This document shows, piece by piece, positions 25,297 through 33,979 of a stretch of DNA of 64,000 nt. The stretch is from Aestuariibaculum lutulentum. Its GTDB lineage: Bacteria; Bacteroidota; Bacteroidia; Flavobacteriales; Flavobacteriaceae. The stretch covers positions 37,501 to 101,500 of the forward strand of contig NZ_CP136709.1 in NCBI RefSeq assembly GCF_032926325.1, in the 5' to 3' direction. The notes beneath the pieces are model-generated. The model was not told where the DNA came from, did no database searches, and saw only the letters and a list, made by a program, of their open reading frames with translations. A program made the position numbers and the translations under genes. Numbering within the stretch: the first letter of the stretch is position 1; the number at the start of each line of letters is the position of its first letter.

Positions 25297-25707
25297 TCAT
25301 TTTGAATACAAATAGCTCTGTAGGATTAGTGTCGCGCTTATCTCATCAATAAGTGCTTTATTTTTTCGCTGATTTTTTTTAAGTCCACTATCTATCATGG
25401 TTTGAAAAGCCATTTTGGATGTGAAACGTTCATCAACTCTATAAACTGGTATATTTGGGAATTGTTTATTTAATTTTTCTAAAAAGGGAGCAATTAGTAC
25501 TTCACTTTCTGAGGCCGTGTTATCCATTTGTTTGGGTTCTCCAACAACAAATAACTCTACATTTTCTTTACTGGTATAATCTTTTAAAAATGACAGCAGT
25601 TCGCTGGTATTAACGGTAGTTAATCCTGAAGCAATGATTTGTAACTCATCGGTAACTGCAATTCCGGTGCGTTTAATTCCATAATCGATTGCTAAAATTC
25701 GGGCCAT
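25297..25707 (-). CDS. ruvX: Putative pre-16S rRNA nuclease / Holliday junction resolvase-like (RuvX/YqgF)
   Basis: 136 aa RNase H-fold protein. Motifs: ILAIDYGIKRTGIAVTD at the N-terminus (first catalytic Asp), VGEPKQMDNTASES, VDERFTSKMA and DEISATLILQSYL with the last acidic residue. The E. coli protein acts on the 5' end of 16S rRNA; the name resolvase is historical. Upstream gene of the ruvX-(cargo)-def-DUF5606 series. Confidence 0.92.
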   Translation of the reverse strand: MARILAIDYGIKRTGIAVTDELQIIASGLTTVNTSELLSFLKDYTSKENVELFVVGEPKQMDNTASESEVLIAPFLEKLNKQFPNIPVYRVDERFTSKMAFQTMIDSGLKKNQRKNKALIDEISATLILQSYLYSK

Positions 25708-25777
25708 AATTCAGGGTTTAAACAAAAATAGTATTTTATAAATACATACTGTAAGAAATATGTGTTATTTCAATAAA

Positions 25778-25810
25778 AAAAAGAGCCTCTTTATTAAAGT
25801 GGCTCTTTTT
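25778..25810. terminator. Intrinsic terminator
   Basis: Stem 25778-25787 with 25801-25810 (AAAAAGAGCC/GGCTCTTTTT), 13-nt loop, A/T runs on both sides. It ends the minus-strand small secreted-protein gene before ruvX. Confidence 0.8.
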
Positions 25811-25855
25811 AACTTAATCTTAAAATATCAACACTCAAAAAACTGAGCCCTATCT

Positions 25856-26140
25856 TTATGCTTTTTCAGCTTTATTCATTTTAGGAAATAATAAACTTAA
25901 ATTATCTACATTTCTCGTTTTATTGAAATACTTTCTAATATCACTTGTCGATTTAGCAACCGCCTCTCTAATCTCTGAAGCATCAATAAATAACACTTCA
26001 CTCTCGTTGGTATTATCAACTGAAGGAGTAACAACTTCTTTATTACCATTCGAAACATTTGAAGTTTCATTAGTGTTTTGAGCACCAACAAAAGAAACTG
26101 AAAATAAAAAAACGATTAGTATGTAGATATTTGTTTTCAT
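25856..26140 (-). CDS. Small secreted protein, unknown
   Basis: 94 aa if started at ATG 26140 (MKTNIYILIVFLFSVSFVGAQ, signal peptide); an upstream ATG at 26197 would place a non-signal stretch before it and overlap the promoter box. The mature ~73 residues are Asn/Ser/Thr-rich (NTNETSNVSNGNKE), then a charged helix (ASEIREAVAKSTSDIRKYF) and a basic end. No known domain. Possibly an envelope stress or regulatory small protein; nothing in the neighbourhood gives its job. Has its own promoter box and terminator. Confidence 0.6.
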   Translation of the reverse strand: MKTNIYILIVFLFSVSFVGAQNTNETSNVSNGNKEVVTPSVDNTNESEVLFIDASEIREAVAKSTSDIRKYFNKTRNVDNLSLLFPKMNKAEKA

Positions 26141-26471
26141 CTTGATTTGGGTTGAATTACACTTCAAAGATATATTGACACTAAAGGCTTTACACAAAAA
26201 AATAGTTGTATAACGTCGTATTTTCGATTATTAGAAGAGCCACATATTTTCATCGACAAACAGATAAAAAGACTGATTTATCAGACTAAAAACACGCAAA
26301 ATGCATTTAATCGGTAATTATTTTTTATTCAACAGACAAAACGGCAAAAATCCGAATGAAAAACCTCCGATAAACGGCATCAATTTTCTCTTGTCATGAA
26401 TCGATTTTAATTATCATTCATCCCTCTTTTTTAAGCATTACATATTATATTTGTGCAAAATTTTATTACTG
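26141..26471. other. 331-bp intergenic region between divergent genes
   Basis: Holds a minus-strand -7 box TATCTTTG at 26166-26173 (with a TTG 22 bp further upstream at 26196-26198) for the small secreted-protein gene, and the plus-strand dapD box at its right end. Between them the sequence is A/T-rich with no ORF and no convincing RNA structure. A small RNA cannot be excluded. Confidence 0.5.
26446..26453 (+). promoter_or_regulatory. Putative -7 box of dapD promoter
   Basis: TATATTTG, exact TAnnTTTG match, 18 bp upstream of the dapD ATG at 26472. It is in the place expected for a short leader and argues against the TTG at 26451 being the start codon. Confidence 0.5.
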
Positions 26472-27287
26472 ATGACAGAATTAAGAGAAATTATTGAACA
26501 AGCTTGGGACAACAGAGACCTATTAAAAGATGAAAACACAACATCTGCAATTAGAAAAGTTGTTGACTTAGTAGATAAAGGAGAATTAAGAGTAGCAGAA
26601 CCTATTGAAAACGGTTGGCAAGTAAACGAATGGGTAAAGAAAGCCGTAGTGTTATACTTCCCTATTCAAAAAATGGAAACTATTGAATGTGGCCCATTAG
26701 AATTCCACGATAAAATTCCTTTAAAAACTGGTTATGCAGAAAAAGGTATTCGTGTAGTACCTCACGCTGTTGCAAGACACGGTGCATACATTTCTCCGGG
26801 TACTATTTTAATGCCAAGTTACGTTAATATTGGTGCTTATGTAGACGAAGGTACTATGGTTGATACATGGGCAACTGTTGGTAGCTGTGCGCAAATTGGT
26901 AAAAACGTTCACCTGTCTGGTGGTGTTGGTATTGGTGGTGTATTAGAACCTTTACAAGCTGCCCCGGTAATTATCGAAGATAACGTATTCGTTGGTTCTC
27001 GTTGTATTGTTGTTGAAGGTGTACGCGTTGAGAAAGAAGCTGTATTAGGTGCTAATGTGGTATTAACTATGAGTACTAAAATTATTGACGTTACTGGTGA
27101 CGAACCTGTTGAAATGAAAGGTCGCGTTCCTGCTCGTTCTGTGGTTATTCCTGGAAGCTACACGAAAAAATTCGCTGCTGGCGAGTACCAAGTACCATGT
27201 GCTTTAATCATTGGAAAACGTAAAGAAAGTACAGACAAGAAAACATCTTTAAACGATGCACTTCGTGATAACGATGTAGCAGTATAA
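26472..27287 (+). CDS. dapD: 2,3,4,5-tetrahydropyridine-2,6-dicarboxylate N-succinyltransferase
   Basis: Succinylates tetrahydrodipicolinate in the succinylase route to meso-diaminopimelate and lysine. 271 aa. N-terminal helical part (MTELREIIEQAWDNRDLL), then a left-handed beta-helix of hexapeptide repeats (VVPHAVARHGAYISPGTILMPSYVNIGAYVDEG region), the trimer/CoA-binding core with GVGIGGVLEPLQAAPVIIEDN. Start set at ATG 26472 rather than TTG 26451, which lies inside the promoter box. Works in the same pathway as lysA at 58.7 kb. Converges on a glycosyltransferase gene with 2 bp between stops. Confidence 0.96.
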   Translation: MTELREIIEQAWDNRDLLKDENTTSAIRKVVDLVDKGELRVAEPIENGWQVNEWVKKAVVLYFPIQKMETIECGPLEFHDKIPLKTGYAEKGIRVVPHAVARHGAYISPGTILMPSYVNIGAYVDEGTMVDTWATVGSCAQIGKNVHLSGGVGIGGVLEPLQAAPVIIEDNVFVGSRCIVVEGVRVEKEAVLGANVVLTMSTKIIDVTGDEPVEMKGRVPARSVVIPGSYTKKFAAGEYQVPCALIIGKRKESTDKKTSLNDALRDNDVAV

Positions 27288-27289
27288 AA

Positions 27290-28099
27290 CTATTTTAAGT
27301 TAAAATGCTTCTCTAAGGCTTGCCATTGAGAAGTATTTTTATCTTCAGATACATTTTCTTTCTTTAAAGAAACTTTTTGAGTCCCCATAATAGGTATTGT
27401 ATCCTTTACTGGGGACTCTACTTTTTTACAGCCTACCCCCTCTACTAAAGCTACAGCCTTAAACCATAAATCATCAGCCTTTGGTGCCAACTCCAAAAAT
27501 AATTTGTCATTTCTAATTAAGTCTGAAAATTGTCCAGCTGGATATAATATCCCTTCCGATCCGATTGGTAAATATGATTTTTCATCTTTAGTATCACCAC
27601 ACACCCATTGTTTGTAAGGTAAAAGTATACCTTCATCATCATATTTTATACAACGTACACGATGCGCAACGACACAATCAGGATATTTTTGATGAGTTTC
27701 TACAAGTGATTTTAACCAGTTATTATCATAAATAACATCATCATCACAAGTAACAACAGGTAAATTTTCAAATAACTCTAACGAATGAATAAGTTTTTTA
27801 TGTGAGCAATGAAGTTTCGTTAATCTAATTTGAAAAATATCTCCTTCAAGTTTTTTTAAGGATTGTGGTATTTGAGACCGCATGTCTTCATTAATCCATA
27901 AAACAATATGGCGGGGACGAACACTTTGCGATAAAACACTTCTTATAACCAAGTGTACTTTAGATAATCGATACGGAATAGTTGTTAATGATACTACAAC
28001 AGGAAATTCATTTCCTTGTTTCGTTTTTATCTTTTCAGCAGAAAGTAAACTTAGTTTACAGGTCTCTATTAAAGACACTGGAATTTCTTTTAATTTCAT
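27290..28099 (-). CDS. Glycosyltransferase (GT-A-like)
   Basis: 269 aa, cytosolic. N-terminal strand VVVSLTTIPYRLSKVHLVIRSVLSQSV followed by HIVLWIN, and a DxD-like metal site PVVTCDDDVIY in the middle, as in GT-A fold transferases; then a receiver-side region with YPAGQFSDLI and KADDLWFKAVALVEG. It resembles the short transferases of flavobacterial surface-glycan clusters. Donor and acceptor are unknown. First (minus-strand 3') gene of the 27-33 kb glycan cluster, separated by ~180 bp A/T-rich non-coding DNA from the DUF1919 gene. Confidence 0.78.
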   Translation of the reverse strand: MKLKEIPVSLIETCKLSLLSAEKIKTKQGNEFPVVVSLTTIPYRLSKVHLVIRSVLSQSVRPRHIVLWINEDMRSQIPQSLKKLEGDIFQIRLTKLHCSHKKLIHSLELFENLPVVTCDDDVIYDNNWLKSLVETHQKYPDCVVAHRVRCIKYDDEGILLPYKQWVCGDTKDEKSYLPIGSEGILYPAGQFSDLIRNDKLFLELAPKADDLWFKAVALVEGVGCKKVESPVKDTIPIMGTQKVSLKKENVSEDKNTSQWQALEKHFNLK

Positions 28100-28277
28100 T
28101 AACCCTATTTTTTAATTCTTTAAATTGCCCAAGCTAGTTTCCGGAATTTCGGTTTAGCTCCAATTGTCTATTTTTTATTAATCAATTCCTAATTATTATC
28201 CCTCTGAAAATAATCTACATATAATTAATTGGAAAATCTTATCGGATGTTTCAAACTTACCTTATAAACTAAGTTAA

Positions 28278-29003
28278 TTAATACTGAAATCTAGTCCTCT
28301 TGATTTGCTTTTCATTAATCCAGTTTTCAAAATCAAAGTACAAATCTGAAATTTTAAATAATTTAGTTCCTCCAAGAGCCTGAGTTTGTTTCTTTTTAAA
28401 AGTCTCAAAAAGAGCAACATGCTCGAAAGCCCCAAGGCTATCAATAGCTTTTGCTCCAAAGGAAAGTTTATTCTTGAACGGTAATTTATGAAAATCTTTA
28501 ATTATTTTATCATCAACACGTTCCCTATCACTAATAATAAAATAAAAATTATCTAAATCGAAATTTTTCATCATTCTGTTTTTCCTACGGCACCATTTTT
28601 CTGAAGCTTCATCTTCTGAGGTATAATGTGAAAAATGTAATTCAATATCTCCCAATTTTGCAACAGGATACGTTTTTTCTCGATCCTTGTAAACCGACTC
28701 TTCTACAAAAACCAATTCTTCATTCATATACCTTTTAAAATCCTGAAGCAGTTTTAAATAACAGGGACCATATAAAAACATCCCTACAAAAGGTGTGTTA
28801 TAAGGGAGTCCAAAACTCTTATAAACCTGACCTCCAAAACAATTATTGGCAATTATTACAAAATCTGTATTTTTCAATAAAGAAACATCTTTATTTTTAA
28901 ACTGTTTGTTAATTTTCCTCCTGATAAAAAATTCAAAATGCAAAAAAAGCGCTTTTACTTTTACCCAGGAAAAACGAATAACTGCAAGTTTTAATAATAC
29001 CAT
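28278..29003 (-). CDS. DUF1919 (exopolysaccharide biosynthesis-type) protein
   Basis: 241 aa. The family core is clear: FVIIANNCFGGQVYKSFGLPYNTPFVGMF, then LYGPCYLKLLQDFKRYM, ELHFSHYTSEDEASEKWCRRKNRM and a late FHKLPFKNKL. DUF1919 proteins occur in capsule and exopolysaccharide gene clusters and are thought to modify or transfer sugars, but no activity is proven that I know of. Sits among glycosyltransferases on the minus strand with ~170 bp of spacer on each side. Confidence 0.85.
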   Translation of the reverse strand: MVLLKLAVIRFSWVKVKALFLHFEFFIRRKINKQFKNKDVSLLKNTDFVIIANNCFGGQVYKSFGLPYNTPFVGMFLYGPCYLKLLQDFKRYMNEELVFVEESVYKDREKTYPVAKLGDIELHFSHYTSEDEASEKWCRRKNRMMKNFDLDNFYFIISDRERVDDKIIKDFHKLPFKNKLSFGAKAIDSLGAFEHVALFETFKKKQTQALGGTKLFKISDLYFDFENWINEKQIKRTRFQY

Positions 29004-29164
29004 TCCTCAATTTGTTTTAATTATTATGAACCTCCATTGAAGTTCGATAATACTTCCCTTTTGAAGCTTAATACAGAGCTAAAACTAAAGCCATATCTCA
29101 ATATTTACGGCATAGCTTTTAGTAAGCACTACTTTACTTCATCGAACATATTATTATGTACGTT

Positions 29165-29188
29165 AAAAAAGACAAGTTAGTCTTTCTT
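29165..29188 (-). terminator. Possible terminator at end of GT2 gene
   Basis: Stem AAAGAC (29168-29173) with GTCTTT (29180-29185) and more A-T pairs around it; a minus-strand T-run follows. It overlaps the stop codon of the glycosyltransferase gene, so part of the stem is coding. Confidence 0.5.
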
Positions 29189-30001
29189 AATTCCGTAATT
29201 AGTCCAGCTAAGTTTTTGCTCCTTTGTGGTAGCTCGAATGGCTAAATTTTTATTAATGGATTCCTGATTTTTGTATCCTCGTGGATGATCTAAATGCAAA
29301 CAAATAGCACTATATCGAATTTGCTTCGATTTTATACCTAAATTAAACAAACGTTCACCCAACTCACGATCTTGTCCTCCGTACTGCATACGTTCATCAA
29401 AACCATTAACAGCTAAGATATCCGATTTCCAACCTGAAGCGTTATGACCATTCCAACTTGCATTGGTTGGTGTTAATTTGTTTAGTAACCTTTCTTTTAT
29501 CCCTGAAGCGGTTAACTTATTATTCTTAAATGAAGATTTTAACCCGTTAGATTTTAACCAGGATATTTTAAAACAATCCTGAGATAAAATATCTACTTTA
29601 GTTATGCTTTCTGAAATAGACATTGGCAACATAAAATACCCGCCTGACAGGAAGTAACCCTTTTCTTTATTTTTAATATGTACCTGAACATAATCTTTTC
29701 TAGCAAGGCAATCGCCATCACTCATTAAAATATAATCGGCATTACATTTTACAATGGCTTTGTTTAATATTTGTGATTTTTGAAATCCGTTATCCTCATG
29801 CCACACATGAATAATAGGATAATGCACTTGTTTTTGCATACGCTCAATTAAATCAAACGTCGGTTGTTTTGAACCATCATCAGCAATTACAATTTCAAAA
29901 TCTTTAAAAGTCTGTGCTTCATAACTCCATAGCACTTTTTCAAGCCATGCTTCAGAATTATAAGTACTAATGATTATTGATATTTCCGGTGTTTTATTCA
30001 T
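29177..30001 (-). CDS. Glycosyltransferase family 2 (paralogue A)
   Basis: 274 aa if started at ATG 30001 (MNKTPEISIIISTYNSE); the frame opens at 30016 but the later Met fits family starts. GT2 core: ISIIISTYN, EIVIADDGS and the DxD site LMSDGDCLARKDYV, then NGFDERMQYGGQDRELGERL. It is clearly a paralogue of the next gene upstream: the order of motifs and whole phrases (KLTASG, ASGWKSD/VSGWKQD, NGFDERMQYGG, IRYSAIC) agree over their length. Overlaps that gene by 8 bp, so the pair is coupled. Likely adds sugars to the LPS core; donor unknown. Confidence 0.87.
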   Translation of the reverse strand: MNKTPEISIIISTYNSEAWLEKVLWSYEAQTFKDFEIVIADDGSKQPTFDLIERMQKQVHYPIIHVWHEDNGFQKSQILNKAIVKCNADYILMSDGDCLARKDYVQVHIKNKEKGYFLSGGYFMLPMSISESITKVDILSQDCFKISWLKSNGLKSSFKNNKLTASGIKERLLNKLTPTNASWNGHNASGWKSDILAVNGFDERMQYGGQDRELGERLFNLGIKSKQIRYSAICLHLDHPRGYKNQESINKNLAIRATTKEQKLSWTNYGIKKD

Positions 30002-30818
30002 GCTTTGTAATTCCAAACTTTGTTGTCTTATGTTTTTTAGTTTTTGTCTCTTTTCGAATTGCTTTATTTCGGTTTATCGCCTCCTCATTTTTATAAGGTC
30101 TATCATGATGCAAATGTACACAAATAGCACTATATCTTATTTGCCTGAATTTAATTCCACAATTCACTAAACGCTCACCAATCTCTCTGTCTTCGCCTCC
30201 ATACTGCATACGTTCGTCAAAACCATTAACATTGAGTACATCCTGTTTCCAACCTGAAACATTCATTCCATCGAAGGTCGCTTTTGTTGGTGTAAATGTA
30301 TTTAGAAACCAGGCTTTTCGTCCAGAAGCTGTTAACTTGTTCGTTTTAAATGTTTTTTTCAATCCGTGTTCCAAAAGCCAATTTAAATGGAAACAATTTT
30401 GATTTTCTATATCTTCTTTTGAAATCGCTTCTGAAATGTCCTGTGGAAGTTTAAAATATCCGCCTGATAAAAACGTATTTGGTTTGCGTAATGCTAAATG
30501 AGTTTCTACAAAATCGTTTCGCGGAATACAATCACCATCAGTAAAAATAAGGTAATCTGAAGACGTTTTTAAAATGGCTTTATTCAGAATTTTAGTCTTC
30601 TGAAAACCCTCATCCTCCTGCCAAACATGTGTTATTTTAAGATTTGAATCCTGAATAAAACGCTGGATAAGATTCTTTGTAGATTCCCCTGAACCATCAT
30701 CGGCTATTACGATTTCAAAATTCTTTTCAGTCTGAATTTCATAACCCCAAAGCACTTTTTCTAACCAATCGGGCTGGTTATAAGTACTTGTGATTACTGA
30801 TGCTTTTAGTATGCTCAT
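29994..30818 (-). CDS. Glycosyltransferase family 2 (paralogue B)
   Basis: 274 aa GT2 enzyme. ASVITSTYN, FEIVIADDGSG, the DxD site IFTDGDCIPRNDFV, and NGFDERMQYGGEDREIGERL, which carries the acidic ED thought to be the catalytic base region in GT2. A tandem duplicate of the neighbouring gene with basic tail (KTKKHKTTKFGITKHE). The tail is longer in Lys/His than in its partner. Head of the two-gene transcript; the divergent glycosyltransferase on the plus strand starts 43 bp away. Confidence 0.87.
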   Translation of the reverse strand: MSILKASVITSTYNQPDWLEKVLWGYEIQTEKNFEIVIADDGSGESTKNLIQRFIQDSNLKITHVWQEDEGFQKTKILNKAILKTSSDYLIFTDGDCIPRNDFVETHLALRKPNTFLSGGYFKLPQDISEAISKEDIENQNCFHLNWLLEHGLKKTFKTNKLTASGRKAWFLNTFTPTKATFDGMNVSGWKQDVLNVNGFDERMQYGGEDREIGERLVNCGIKFRQIRYSAICVHLHHDRPYKNEEAINRNKAIRKETKTKKHKTTKFGITKHE

Positions 30819-30861
30819 TGCCGCAAAAATAACTATTTTTGACGAACCTTAAATAAAGAAT

Positions 30862-31623
30862 ATGATTAAACTATCTGGCGTTATTATTACATTTAACGAA
30901 GAGCGAAACATTGAAAAATGCTTACAATCGTTAGTTAATGTGGTTGATGAAATAGTTGTTGTAGATTCCTTCTCTACCGATAACACTAAGGCCATTTGCT
31001 TGAAATATAATGTGAAGTTTGTTGAACAAAAATTCTTAGGTTATATAGAGCAGAAAAACTTTGCACTTACCCAAGCCAGTAGCGATTATATTGTTTCTTT
31101 AGATGGTGATGAAGCTTTATCGGAAACACTTCAAAAATCTATTCTGGAATTAAAAAACAACTGGATATTAAACGGATATTACAGTAACCGCTTTAATAAT
31201 TTCTGTGGACAATGGATAAAGCATTCCGACTGGTATCCTAATAAAAAGTTACGCGTTTTCGACAGACGAAAAGCAGAATGGAAAGGTATTAATCCGCATG
31301 ACAATGTTGTGATGCATAATGCAAACGAAAAAACTGGCTATTTAAAAGGTGATATTTTGCACTGGACGTACCAAACATATTCAGAATTCAATTTAAAAAC
31401 CGAACATTTCTCAAGTATATCCGCGAAAGCTTATTTCGATTTAGGTAAAAAGTCGTCAATTTTGAAAATACTATTCAATCCTACCTGGGCCTTTTTTAAA
31501 GCTTATTTTTTAAGATTAGGATTTCTAGATGGTTTAAATGGCTTTGTAATTTGTATACAAACGGCCAACATTACATTCTTAAAGTACACCAAACTAAGAG
31601 AGTTAGAAAAACAAAAGCGTTAA
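30862..31623 (+). CDS. Glycosyltransferase family 2 (WaaE/KdtX-like)
   Basis: 253 aa. GVIITFNEERNIEKCLQSLVN, DEIVVVDSFSTDNT and DYIVSLDGDEALSETL are the marks of the WaaE/KdtX branch of GT2, whose best-known member adds beta-glucose to LPS heptose. The C-terminal part is hydrophobic (FNPTWAFFKAYFLRLGFLDGL) as in that family and probably lies against the membrane. Starts divergently from the GT2 pair; its last 4 bp overlap the end of the convergent kinase gene. Confidence 0.9.
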   Translation: MIKLSGVIITFNEERNIEKCLQSLVNVVDEIVVVDSFSTDNTKAICLKYNVKFVEQKFLGYIEQKNFALTQASSDYIVSLDGDEALSETLQKSILELKNNWILNGYYSNRFNNFCGQWIKHSDWYPNKKLRVFDRRKAEWKGINPHDNVVMHNANEKTGYLKGDILHWTYQTYSEFNLKTEHFSSISAKAYFDLGKKSSILKILFNPTWAFFKAYFLRLGFLDGLNGFVICIQTANITFLKYTKLRELEKQKR

Positions 31624-32387
31624 TTTTTCTTCCAGAACTTAAGTTTCTTCATTAAGCGTTTTTTCTTGTGAAAACGCTCCTGAAAATCTTCGGTTTCTTT
31701 CCACATAAGCAGGAATACTTTGTCGTAATCATAACCCGAACATTTGGCATATTCGTCACTCATGACTTCCACCATCGCTTTATGAATGGTCAAACGTGAA
31801 AAATTCTTAATTCGGGTTTCAAAATCTAAAACCCCGAAATTCATTCTATTTAAATCCACCAAATAAAATCCGTACGCATCTCCTTCTTTTCTAATTAGTG
31901 TATTTCCAGGAGAATGATCTAAAAAGTGAATTCCCTTTTCATGTAAACCAAAAGTAAATCTCGTAAATGCTCTTAAAATTGTATCGTAATCAGGATAATC
32001 AAACTGCGTGGTTAGTTCCCTATATGTTAAATCGCAATCTAAATGCTCGCTAACATAATAGCTTCGTTTGAATAAAAGTGACGAAGTTTGTTCTAAATAA
32101 GCAATCGGTTTTGGTGTACCAACCTCTAAATTAATTAGCTTATTTGCGTACTCAAAAGAACGTTGCGCTTTACTTTTTCTGAAAAATTTATATGCTATCT
32201 GATTAAAAATATTTGGAATTTTAAATGCCTTAATATTTAAAACTTCACCTTGAAACGGGAATATTTTAATCGTATTCCTATCCTGATTCCCTATCACTTC
32301 ACCATCATTTCCAAATCTTTCAATAAGATTTTTAATCTCGTTCTTCGGGTATTGAACATCGTTTACAGTGATAAATTTCTCTGGCAT
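31620..32387 (-). CDS. InaA/KdkA-family lipopolysaccharide core kinase
   Basis: 255 aa of the protein-kinase-like InaA/Kdo-kinase type that phosphorylates sugars of the LPS inner core. Fitting residues: Lys54 (NIKAFKIP), Glu79 on the C helix, the catalytic loop FLDHSPGNTL with Asp157 and Asn162 (D-x4-N), and Asp178 in LVDLNRMNF as the metal-binding DFG-like residue. Rich in Arg/Lys at the C-terminus. Its presence with a LptF/G permease and core-type GT2s indicates that the neighbouring cluster builds an LPS core. The exact target (Kdo or other sugar) is unknown. Confidence 0.88.
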   Translation of the reverse strand: MPEKFITVNDVQYPKNEIKNLIERFGNDGEVIGNQDRNTIKIFPFQGEVLNIKAFKIPNIFNQIAYKFFRKSKAQRSFEYANKLINLEVGTPKPIAYLEQTSSLLFKRSYYVSEHLDCDLTYRELTTQFDYPDYDTILRAFTRFTFGLHEKGIHFLDHSPGNTLIRKEGDAYGFYLVDLNRMNFGVLDFETRIKNFSRLTIHKAMVEVMSDEYAKCSGYDYDKVFLLMWKETEDFQERFHKKKRLMKKLKFWKKN

Positions 32388-32496
32388 TTTAACTAAATTT
32401 ATATCGTTTGCAAATGTAAGGTTTTAAAGGTTTAGTCAAAGTAATTTAACGGATTTGAATTAATTCTATATTTTTGCCAAACTTAATAAACCCGCA

Positions 32497-33351
32497 ATGT
32501 TTAAGCATTACCTTATAACAAGATTCAATCTAAGACATCCTAATTGGAAATCAACCAAAAATAACGAATCCTTATTGAATGATGCCTGGATGACGCACAG
32601 AATGGAATTATTTTCAAATTTCTGTTTACCAAGTGTCGCCGCGCAGACAAACAAAAACTTTAAATGGATTATTTTTTTTGATATTACTACCACACCTGCA
32701 TTTAAAGAACAGATTTTAAATTTACTTAAGCCTTATAAACACTTCATTCCTCTTTTTATTGACGGCATGGATCAATTTTCTCCTGAAATCATAAATTACA
32801 TTGATGAGGATGCCAAAAATGTAGATTATATTATTTCTTCGAGAATTGATAACGACGACTGTATTCATAAAAATTACATAAATGAAATTCAGTTAAAATT
32901 TAATTATCAAGACTTTTTAGCGATTGATGTTATAAAAGGATATTCATTACAAATTTCTCCTAACTTTTATCTAGGAGAAAAAATGCATCTTTTCAATCCT
33001 TTCATCAGTTTGATTGAATCTAAAAAAAATTACAAAACGGTATTTCAAGGCACACATGCCAATTGGAAAACAGAACGACGTATGATGCGAATTTCTGACA
33101 AACCTCTTTGGTTATCTATCATACATGATAAAAATAAAGTAAATGAATTTGACGGATATAACCACGTAGAATGGAAGGATATTAAATCAGACTTTGTGCT
33201 TAGCGAAACCATGGATACCAAAATTGAAAACAACATTACCCCTTTTAAAGAGTGGAGATTTCTGAGTTTTAAAAACAAAATACACGGGAATTTTGTTTTA
33301 TTAAGTAAATTAATGAAAATAAAAATTGGCCTTTATAATCTAAAAAAATAA
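32497..33351 (+). CDS. Putative rhamnosyltransferase-type glycosyltransferase (PF11316-like)
   Basis: 284 aa. N-terminus HYLITRFNLRHPNW, the segment WMTHRMELFSNFCLPSVAAQTNKNFKWIIFFD and the metal site ISSRIDNDDCIHKNYI are the pattern of the Rhamno_transf family, a GT-A group common in surface-glycan clusters; the rhamnose assignment is by family name only. Charged C-terminus. Followed after 4 bp by tsaC, so it may be transcribed with it though functionally unrelated. Last gene of the surface-glycan cluster. Confidence 0.8.
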   Translation: MFKHYLITRFNLRHPNWKSTKNNESLLNDAWMTHRMELFSNFCLPSVAAQTNKNFKWIIFFDITTTPAFKEQILNLLKPYKHFIPLFIDGMDQFSPEIINYIDEDAKNVDYIISSRIDNDDCIHKNYINEIQLKFNYQDFLAIDVIKGYSLQISPNFYLGEKMHLFNPFISLIESKKNYKTVFQGTHANWKTERRMMRISDKPLWLSIIHDKNKVNEFDGYNHVEWKDIKSDFVLSETMDTKIENNITPFKEWRFLSFKNKIHGNFVLLSKLMKIKIGLYNLKK

Positions 33352-33355
33352 TAAG

Positions 33356-33916
33356 ATGCAAGCTGAAATAAATAAAGCCCTTGAAGTTCTTAAAAACGGA
33401 GGTTTAATTCTTTACCCTACCGATACCGTTTGGGGAATTGGCTGCGATGCCACTAACCCTGAAGCGGTTAAAAAAGTTTACGAACTTAAAAAACGTGAAG
33501 ACAGCAAAGCCCTTATTTGCTTAGTTGCCGATGATCGCATGCTAAAAAAACACGTAAAACAAGTGCCTTTAGTTGCCTTAAATATTATTGAAGTTACCGA
33601 TAAACCAACGACAATTATATACGACGAAGCTCAAAATTTAGCTGAGAATCTTATAGCCGAAGACGGCACGATTGCCATTCGCATCCCTGATGATGAATTC
33701 TGTTATCAATTAACCAGAAGATTAAACGGTGCTATCGTTTCTACCTCGGCAAATATTAGCGGGGAACCTACACCAAAATCATTTAAAGAAATAAGCCAAG
33801 AGGTTTTAAAAGGTGTAGACTATGTTGTAAATTTGCACCACGAAAAAAAATGCGACAAGCCTTCATCAATTATTAAATTGAGTAACAATGGTGTCGTAAA
33901 AATTATTAGACCTTAA
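33356..33916 (+). CDS. tsaC: L-threonylcarbamoyladenylate synthase
   Basis: Makes threonylcarbamoyl-AMP for the t6A37 modification of ANN-reading tRNAs. 186 aa, Sua5/YciO/YrdC fold without the extra Sua5 domain. Core signatures: GLILYPTDTVWGIGCDA, ELKKREDSKALICLV, KPTTIIYDEA, IAIRIPDDEF and GAIVSTSANISGEPTPKSF. Starts 4 bp after the rhamnosyltransferase-type gene and 63 bp before the CCA-adding enzyme, another tRNA gene, hinting at a tRNA-maturation pair. Confidence 0.94.
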   Translation: MQAEINKALEVLKNGGLILYPTDTVWGIGCDATNPEAVKKVYELKKREDSKALICLVADDRMLKKHVKQVPLVALNIIEVTDKPTTIIYDEAQNLAENLIAEDGTIAIRIPDDEFCYQLTRRLNGAIVSTSANISGEPTPKSFKEISQEVLKGVDYVVNLHHEKKCDKPSSIIKLSNNGVVKIIRP

Positions 33917-33979
33917 AACACCTATTTTCATATTCTAGATTTCAAGTGGAATACTTGAGAATTAGCATTTTGAAATTTG

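Noticed and set aside
25856..26197. ATG 26197 as start of the small secreted protein
   Set aside because: It would put 19 non-signal residues before a good signal peptide and overlap the likely promoter box at 26166-26173.
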